Position numbers and translations under genes: made by a program
Part shown: positions 57,721 to 64,000 of the stretch, piece after piece
Layout: every line of letters starts with the position of its first letter
How positions within the stretch are numbered: the stretch's first letter is position 1
The notes under the pieces: model-generated
Databases searched by the model: none
What the model saw: the letters and a program-made list of their open reading frames with translations, nothing else
Told to the model about the DNA's origin: nothing
Assembly: GCA_026874595.1 (NCBI GenBank)
Contig: CM049313.1
Location: 44,542,659-44,606,658, forward strand
Length of the DNA: 64,000 nucleotides
Source of the DNA: Sipunculus nudus
Lineage: Eukaryota > Annelida > Sipuncula > Golfingiida > Sipunculidae
Direction: 5' to 3'

Positions 57721-58975
57721 CAGTAGAGCGCCGTTTTTCCGAATGCCGAATTTTCGAAAATACGTTTTTTCCAAATTTTAAATCAGGAACCGACAATTTA
57801 TTCGTATTAATGAAATATTGTTTAAAGCACGTAAATATCTTCAATGATTTTTTTGTAATTACGATTCACAAATACCTGCATCCAGGTGTTTAAGCCCAGT
57901 GGTTTACTAAATTAATTAGTTCTTGGCCGATGTTGTCGCCGGGCAAAGGTGTGAAAACTACAGCTAGTACGTCCCGCAACGCTAGGTTGCCTATACTCCC
58001 AGAAAGCGGCTGTGCAGTTTATCCGAGAGCACTTGTGTGTTATCAACCAATATCTCGTTTGTACTCAAGCATGCACAGTTCGTCGGCGTGAGGTGGGATG
58101 TCAAACGAAAAGACTGTACAGTTTACTCGCACTGACATTGGTGAAGTAATTTATACATCGCTTGTCCTCGAATAGTTTATATGTGCGAGGCCAAAGCATG
58201 CGGGTCTGGCCATACAAAAGAGTAGTTCATTCCCAAGAGCAATTGTGTTATGTACTTAAACTCGCTGTTATTCAGCTTATTCATAAGTTCACTTTCACTG
58301 TCAAGAAGAACACTTCTCAAACATGATCGTCTTGATGTCAATTGTCAGAGATATGGAGTCAAAGAAGAGAAACCTGACGGCGTTATACTTTGATGACAAG
58401 CTGACAATCCTTGAGCGGCTCGACCGTGGTGACAAGCCTGCCATCATCAAGATGTTAAAAAAATACAGAGATCATTCTTATAAAACGAAGTCAGGAAGTT
58501 AAATATGCGACGTCGGCTAGGGTATTCAATAAGTTTGAACCTACGTTAGATCTGAAAATTATATATTATACATTTAATTTGTAGGCTCACTGATCGTTCA
58601 AATTCCCTTGCCTTTCACTCGTTGCGCGTGTGACCCCTTGGCGCCCCCTGTGAGCAGTTAAAGAAACTAACCAAGCTTCACCAATGGCGAAGTCATTTGA
58701 CCTTTCCCTCGGGAGAATTTGTTGGAAAGGGGCCACGCACGTATCCTAAACACTGTTAGACTGATCTTTACCAATCAAGCTCTGCCATAAATCCAATATT
58801 TTTATATGTCAATCACGTGGGTCAAAAAGAAACACGGTGTTCCCTGCGTTAAATTAATCATTAACTCTCGTACAAAAATGCCGCTTGCATGACCCCTGAC
58901 CGATTATTCGAAAATTCGTTTTTCCGAAAGAAAAGCTTGTACCCCGACTCTTTCGGAAGAAACGGCGCTCTACTG
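57721..58975 (+). mobile_element. Tigger/pogo-like DNA transposon, 1255 bp, defective
   Basis: The left end CAGTAGAGCGCCGTTTTTCC and the reverse complement of the right end, CAGTAGAGCGCCGTTTCTTC, are terminal inverted repeats of about 25 bases. Each is flanked by TA (57719-57720 and 58976-58977). The interior keeps a piece of transposase (58353-58500). At 1.25 kb it is about half the usual autonomous Tigger length, and the rest of the DDE domain is absent. Confidence 0.85.
58353..58500 (+). pseudogene. Remnant of pogo/Tigger transposase N-terminus
   Basis: The frame from this ATG reads MESKKRNLTALYFDDKLTIL, then ERLDRGDKPAIIKMLKKY. This matches the pattern of the CENP-B/pogo N-terminal helix-turn-helix (basic start, L-x-x-x-x-K-L-x-I-L-E-R-L-D-x-G). 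It stops after about 49 codons. It lies between the terminal repeats of the Tigger-like element, which confirms that family. Confidence 0.7.
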
Positions 58976-59093
58976 TATTTACATATATTGAGGAATCATC
59001 ATTTTGTCAGACATATTTACGACTTCTTATAGCTTCTTCGGGCATCGTATTGTTGCACTAATCAGGTAAGACTCTTGCAGTGTTTGCTTACAG

Positions 59094-59202
<109 letters not shown>

Positions 59203-59245
59203 GTTCATGTATAACGTTCATTGCCTAATGTCGATTCTCACCAGA

Positions 59246-59370
59246 TTAACCGTTCCTCAAATGACACAGGTTACAGGCTCTTTTACATCCTGCGTGCATG
59301 TAGCTTGGATTTTTTTCACACTCCCCTGCCGCGGCCCAGTCAACACAGTTCTTATGCTTATTTACACATG
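59246..59370 (-). CDS. Astacin-like metalloprotease, last exon: ShKT domain 3 and stop
   Basis: Acceptor TTTACTTTTCAG, phase 1 entry. The peptide is CVNKHKNCVDWAAAGEC, EKNPSYMHAGC, KRACNLC then HLRNG and TAA. The six cysteines and the W-A-x-x-G-E-C-x-x-N-P-x-Y-M core define a ShKT domain. In secreted astacins such C-terminal domains are thought to aid protein-protein interaction or localisation. It is the third ShKT in this gene and closes the protein. Confidence 0.85.
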
Positions 59371-59805
59371 CTGAAAAGTAAAGTGCGAACACGTGTGTAA
59401 GTATATGCCATTTGATTTACATACAGGAATACTCAATTATTAATTTCGACATGACACAAAAGTTCAAATAAAGATGAACGATGATTACAGACGCTATGAA
59501 AAATATCTTGGCCGTTTACGTTTGTGAAATACCATGTAAATCATACAGTTAGAGGAAATACTAGTATGAAAGTTTCTTAATATGGACTTTTCTTGTCAAT
59601 ATTGTTAATACGTTTGATAAATATATGATAATGTATATGAGAGAATTAGTGAAAATTAATTATGTAATTTCAAGATAACTTTCCTTGGTCAATAAAATAT
59701 ATTGGGAATAGCTGTCTTTTGAATATATATTAAGGATATAGAAACGTTGTGATAAAATGACATGTTATTTGTTTCATTTCATAAAAAAAGTTAGTTGGAC
59801 CGGAC

Positions 59806-59934
59806 CTGATCGGCCATCACTGTCACGACACAGGTCACAAGCCTTTCTGCAGCTGATATGCATGTACTCTGGGTTTCTAGCACACTCCCCTAAAGATGCC
59901 CATTTTGCACACATCTCGTGGTAATCGGTACAAG
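59806..59934 (-). CDS. Astacin-like metalloprotease, ShKT domain 2 exon
   Basis: Acceptor GTATATTTGCAG and donor GATCAG|gtccgg; a symmetrical phase 1-1 exon of 129 bases. It encodes CTDYHEMCAKWASLGEC, ARNPEYMHISC, RKACDLC and a short DSDGRS linker. All six ShKT cysteines are present. It has the same length and phase as the exon at 61980-62108, as expected for duplicated one-exon domains. Confidence 0.85.
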
Positions 59935-60216
59935 CTGCAAATATACAATCCAAGAATACTCATACACTCCTCACGCAGATGTTTTAAGCGACAGTCCTTT
60001 CAGATCTCCGTCATTTTACCGCTGCTTTTTTAGCACGTTTTCCAGGGGGGTTTTTTTTACGCCAGAGCTGGCACAGGGCAAAGAATCAGATCAACGCGTT
60101 GTCGCGGATAAAAATTGGAGTTGGACGCAAAATGCGGTACACCGCTCTTATTGGTCAGATAACATGATTTTGCCCTGTGCGAGCCCTGTAGGGAGACCCT
60201 GAATATCTTGCTATTG

Positions 60217-60365
60217 TTACGGGGTGACATAAAAGCGAACCGAACTGTCTCGCTAGTGAAGCTTGCTTTGCTAGCGAAGCGGTAGGTTCGCCGGACTTAT
60301 GCGCCACCGACCTGGGTTCGATCCCGGATCGGCCCAGGATTTTCCCCTCATTTATTTGTCTTCGT
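60217..60365 (+). mobile_element. tRNA-derived SINE, family 1, best-preserved copy
   Basis: It contains GAACCGAACTGTCTCGCTAG, A box TAGCGAAGCGG (60272-60282) and B box GGTTCGATCCC (60315-60325), both excellent Pol III consensus matches with normal spacing. The ends are marked by GTTACGGGGTG on the left and CTTCGTAAC on the right, a short inverted pair. It lies in the intron between ShKT exons 1 and 2. Confidence 0.8.
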
Positions 60366-61006
60366 AACACTATAGAAAGCAGCGGTTATAAAGAAGGAGA
60401 TCGGGAACGGCTGCAGTGTATAACCGCTGCGTGAGTAGTGACCAATACTGAAAAAAAAACTCTTTCTCTGCAGGGCTACACCCTGTACCTACAAAGGTCC
60501 TTACTGGAACTCGTTAGGATTCTTTTCATGCCAGAGCTTCACTCAGGAAAGGTTCTACATAGAACCTATTATGTCAATCAATTGTTAGACCTGGTTATTT
60601 GACAAATGGGCAATCGAAGTGTGTTGATCCAACCCACTGGAACTGACAATTTAAAAATGCTACTTCTTATAAATGCTGAACTTTGATGTAATTGTGTGTT
60701 GTGACAAAGAGTACTCCATTCCACAGTTCGTGAATATATTTTTTGCTATATGTATTTTAATTTTTGAATAAAATGGGAATTAGAGCAAAGCTTTTGCTAC
60801 AGGACTGTTAGAAAGATGGTTTAATTGTCTGCATGAGAAAAAAAATCTTCAATGGATATCTAGTAATGAATTTGTATAAAAAATATGAATGAAGTGTTGA
60901 CGTTTCCGCGATATGCTGCTCCCCTAACGTGTGTTTCGAAAATCCTGCTCATTCCTACTGATGACGTCATAATAGGATCTATTTTGCCGGAGGGGTTTCA
61001 GTCCGT

Positions 61007-61153
61007 ATTAGTCTATCAGCCCGAGGGGTTCGCCGGTACCAAAAGAGGGGCAATTGCTATCATTACTTTTTCTAAAGGTTTTGATCTATAGTGAAAGCAA
61101 TTGCCCCTCCTTTGGTACCGAGGCCTTATTTCACGGTCTGGCTGATAGACTAT
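61007..61153. repeat. 147-bp fold-back unit
   Basis: TAGTCTATCAGC at the left and GCTGATAGACTA at the right pair. Inside them GGTACCAAAAGAGGGGCAATTGCT pairs with AGCAATTGCCCCTCCTTTGGTACC with few mismatches. The loop is about 35 bases. It sits in the intron between 59934 and 61980. Confidence 0.85.
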
Positions 61154-61649
61154 ATCACATAATGAAAAAGTGTATATATTGAAAAAAGAAAATGCTACTG
61201 CAATGGTTAATCTGATGCTACAATTGAACAAAAACAAGCGTGGAGTTTATAATAATGTTAACATCGGCCCAAGTCTGATACCAACGTTCCACGGGTTTCT
61301 CTAAGTATATTAAAATTTAGTCACGTGACCTGACGTTACTTTTGTCTAATCACATACATTCCGGGCTTGTGGAACGTACTGATGTCAGGATCAATTAATC
61401 ATTTTCCTTATTTTTAAACTGTATAACCTGTATAAACTGTAATTACATACCTTTTGTAGGGTGATCCGTTTTCCATCTTTCTACCACAATGGCGTCCTTG
61501 TATACTGCAATAAACGATATTATGTTCATGGTACGGAATACGTTTTCGTATATGTACTTGTAACTTAATGTTACTTATGAAGAATTCAGAGAAAAAAAAG
61601 TGTTTAAAATTGCTTAATGGAAAAGAATTTATTTGTTGATTTATTATAA

Positions 61650-61875
61650 AACAGTATGCGGAATGTGGAATGCGGTATGAAGCACGAGGTAAAATGGAAT
61701 TTTTCTGTGTAGAATCGGATCCGGATACCCGGCGGTATAACCAAATGAGACCTGGTAAGCATGTATTTGACCTAAGAATACACCGTGATCTAGCTGGACC
61801 CATGCCGCAGTTTTTAATCGCTGGTCAAGTGTATTCCCCACTCGATTTCATACCGCATTCCGCATACCGCCTTTT
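61650..61875. repeat. Inverted GCGGAATGCGGTATGAA repeat pair
   Basis: TATGCGGAATGTGGAATGCG plus GTATGAA (61653-61680) is mirrored by TTCATACCGCATTCCGCATACC (61847-61868) about 170 bases away. Possibly the ends of a small MITE; no target duplication is clear. Confidence 0.55.
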
Positions 61876-61979
61876 GCTGCCGCAAATCGCATATCGAGTA
61901 TAAACGTCGCTTTGGGGTTTGCATAGACCCGACACACTGAAAATGTGAATTTGAACATGTTACTGCTATGTTCTTTTAC

Positions 61980-62108
61980 CCGGTCTGTCTTGGCCAGCGT
62001 CACAAAGATGGCAACTTTTTCTACAGTACACGTGCATGTAAGCTGGATTCATGTCGCACTCGCCGTTGTCTGCCCAGAATTCGCATTTGACGTGACCATC
62101 GGTACACA
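61980..62108 (-). CDS. Astacin-like metalloprotease, ShKT domain 1 exon
   Basis: Acceptor GCCTTTTTTTCAG and donor CCGG|gtaaaa; phase 1-1, 129 bases. It encodes CTDGHVKCEFWADNGEC, DMNPAYMHVYC, RKSCHLC and the linker DAGQDRP. All six cysteines of ShKT are present. Joins in frame to the CPG exon upstream and to ShKT 2 downstream. Confidence 0.85.
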
Positions 62109-63092
62109 CTGAAAAAAAGGCATGCTAATTAGCCGCAGTGTGTATTACCGTATTTTAGGGTATACCTTATTTGCTTATCATCGCCATGATGTGATTTTTT
62201 CTTCAGTCAGTTAAAAGAATATTTTTACGAGAATGTTCTAACGAGAGTGATTAGTGAGAAAGTGAGTTTAAACTGTAATTTATGCTGGCAAAACATCAAA
62301 GTTCGACGCAGTAATTTTATATTGACATTACAAACTTAAAAAATTAAGATAAATTGTGTTATTTATGCTACTGGGAACACAGTAGTAAAATAACGTTAAG
62401 ATGACTGTCTTGAAAACTCAAGATGAATTATTAACACTGGGTGGCACTCTTAAGCTGTTGCGATATTGCCGTAAATAGTATTATCGTGATTAATATGTCT
62501 TAGGCCAGAGAAAAGGAATTTCCCCTTCCATCAACTTATCTTTATAACGGTTATATATATAACTTATTTCGATTTCGCTGCATGTTCGGACATTTTTCTT
62601 CTCTTTTAACAGTATTGTTATCTCTGTAGATTTATGAAGAATAAATTTGTTTTATAAAAGAGTTTTATAACCAGCAAGAGCGAAAGACATTATTAAAGAA
62701 GTTCTAACCAGTAGGGTATAAAAAGGAAACTACCAGACCGAGACTCATAGTTCTGTTGAAATCTATATTATATTTACCGGTGGTGGCACGCAACCGTTGT
62801 CACGTAACTTCTTTGTGGCCTCTGAAATGCCGGTTTTTAGTCTCGAAATGTCGGAAACATTTACGAGTTTCCCTTAAAGAATCCTTTATCATATTTTCTC
62901 ATTAATCCTGATACATTTAACATTATTTTCTATCTGAAACTATGCAACTTTATCAAGTGGATAAACATGCAGTGCCATGAGCGTCTCCAGTTGTTGGTCC
63001 TTTGAAACCCTTAATTATTATACGACTTGGCCTCGGCCTACCCATTGTTGTCAGTAAATGACATTCTTTAGAAAGATTATAATACTGTGTAC

Positions 63093-63200
63093 CTGGCTCT
63101 CCATCACTGCAGTACTTCACTGGGCGACCAGGACACCAGCACCGGCAGTCCTTCCCTACAAAACCTTCTCCTGGACATGTAGGCCTCGACTCACATTGTG
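63093..63200 (-). CDS. Astacin-like metalloprotease, CPG Cys-rich exon
   Basis: Acceptor ATATTCTATAG lies beside a long (AT)n tract, and the donor is GCCAG|gtacac; phase 1-1. It encodes QCESRPTCPGEGFVGKDCRC and WCPGRPVKYCSDGEP, a compact segment with six cysteines directly after the catalytic domain. I recall similar C-P-G-E-G-F-V-G-x-D-C-x-C-W-C-P-G segments in invertebrate astacins; its function is unknown. The left locus has a damaged version (38387-38478). Confidence 0.8.
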
Positions 63201-63205
63201 CTATA

Positions 63206-63208
<3 letters not shown>

Positions 63209-63270
<62 letters not shown>
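63209..63270. repeat. (AT)n microsatellite at intron 3' end
   Basis: The AT tract ends about 9 bases upstream of the CPG exon acceptor, so length changes here could affect branch-point and acceptor use. Confidence 0.95.
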
Positions 63271-63271
<1 letters not shown>

Positions 63272-63680
63272 AAATTGGATTCATTGGTGTCCAGATAACT
63301 GCTACTGACACATGTAATTAAGCTCTGCTCAAATTGTGCACTGCATTTACCATTCGTAGACTTAAAATCATCGTAGATAAGAGAATTTATTATATCCATT
63401 TGAAGAATATGATCTGTTTCCCTGGTTCAGTGATTAAAATTATCAAACAGTTAATATTGTCCACAAAGACATAGAAAAGGCAACATCTGCCGTGCGGCAA
63501 ATCATTTAGTGATTTATGATGTATGCTAGCAGTAATATTCAACCATGATTAATGGTCGACGGGCAAAGACCCTTAAACAAACTTTCGATTGCCTTTTTTG
63601 TTTAAAGCTGGCAACCGCACTAAAAAGAATGGCCGTGGTCCAAGGTTTCAGAATTACCCGGTTGCCAAGGAACCAACTGA

Positions 63681-63712
63681 CCTTCAAGGTCACAGTTCAA
63701 GGTCAAATGGTC
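63681..63712 (+). promoter_or_regulatory. Two TCAAGGTCA nuclear-receptor half sites
   Basis: CCTTCAAGGTCACAGTTCAA continues to GGTCAAATGGTCAAA, giving two direct copies of the extended half-site TCAAGGTCA (ERR or FTZ-F1/NR5A type) spaced about a helix turn apart in the astacin gene intron. It may be a remnant of the same repeat seen at 55960-56420, so a regulatory role is only possible. Confidence 0.25.
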
Positions 63713-63958
63713 AAATAATTGCAATAGAACGTAATTTTGCTTGCCTTTGATAAAGACTTAGAAAAATAGATCACAATAAATAAAGCCTACAGTAGTTATC
63801 TTCAAAAATTGTATGATTAAGAAAAAATGTTATGGAATGTGCACTCAGATGTGCGTGCATGACATATTAATGGTAAGAACGAAGACAAAAAAAAAAGATG
63901 AAGCTTTTTGGAGCTTTGTTTTCTTTTTTCTTTTTGGGTAACGAAAGTCTGCACTGAC

Positions 63959-64000
63959 CGTTACACTTATACATCAGGTTAGCTAGTTTGATGTCTCTGA
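63959..64000 (-). CDS. Astacin-like metalloprotease, C-terminal end of catalytic domain (partial)
   Basis: The window edge cuts this exon. It reads RDIKLANLMYKCN before the donor AACG|gtcagt and leaves in phase 1. The K/R-D-I-x-x-A-N-x-M-Y-x-C pattern is the usual end of the astacin (peptidase M12A) domain. With the next exon it joins as N-A-Q-C-E. The zinc site, propeptide and signal peptide should lie beyond 64000. The enzyme would be a secreted zinc endopeptidase. Confidence 0.75.

Overview
The window is AT-rich animal nuclear DNA: short exons with GT/AG introns, many long (AT)n tracts, tRNA-derived SINEs, an endonuclease-type LINE, pogo/Tigger-like DNA elements, and tandem-repeat elements that resemble Helentron/pearl-type repeats. 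The overall style, together with an astacin protease carrying a CPG-type Cys-rich segment and ShKT domains, suggests a marine invertebrate, most likely a mollusc. The species cannot be fixed from the sequence. Nothing bacterial, viral or organellar was seen.

Two gene neighbourhoods are supported, both on the minus strand. (1) From about 24.8 kb down to 13.8 kb lies a set of short exons for a single-pass membrane protein of unknown family. It has repeated beta-rich extracellular modules (recurring D-x-x-G-R-[IV] signature), one C-terminal transmembrane helix and a cytoplasmic tail of only a few residues. The last four exons (17386-17533, 16872-17026, 14895-15006, 13798-14048) join in perfect phase; the upstream exons belong to the same module family but their phases do not all close. 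(2) Two astacin (M12A) metalloprotease loci lie in the same orientation. The right-hand one (59246 to beyond 64000) looks intact within the window: end of the catalytic domain, a Cys-rich CPG segment, then three ShKT domains and a stop. The left-hand one (38387-45686) keeps recognisable astacin pieces, including the zinc motif, but has in-frame stops, lost cysteines and missing exons, so it looks like a decaying paralogue. A Gly/Ser-rich coding stretch still runs on behind its terminal stop.

The rest is mostly repeats. 0-13 kb: diverged dispersed repeats, a 37-bp inverted repeat bracketing 6.3 kb, a palindrome set in (AT)n, a 145-bp tandem array and a short pogo-like MITE. 27.8-33.5 kb: a pogo-like element, two fold-back units between (AT)n tracts, a 1.96-kb element with terminal inverted repeats, 6-bp flanking repeats and arrays of a GTGCGCAC palindrome, and a tandem-repeat element. 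39-51.9 kb: SINEs, a 240-bp fold-back, an RT fragment and a 5'-truncated dead LINE. 55-59 kb: a recent 356-bp tandem duplication and a 1.25-kb Tigger-like element with a transposase remnant. The intervening DNA shows no supportable genes. All exon boundaries are inferred by eye from splice consensus, phase and protein-like sequence.
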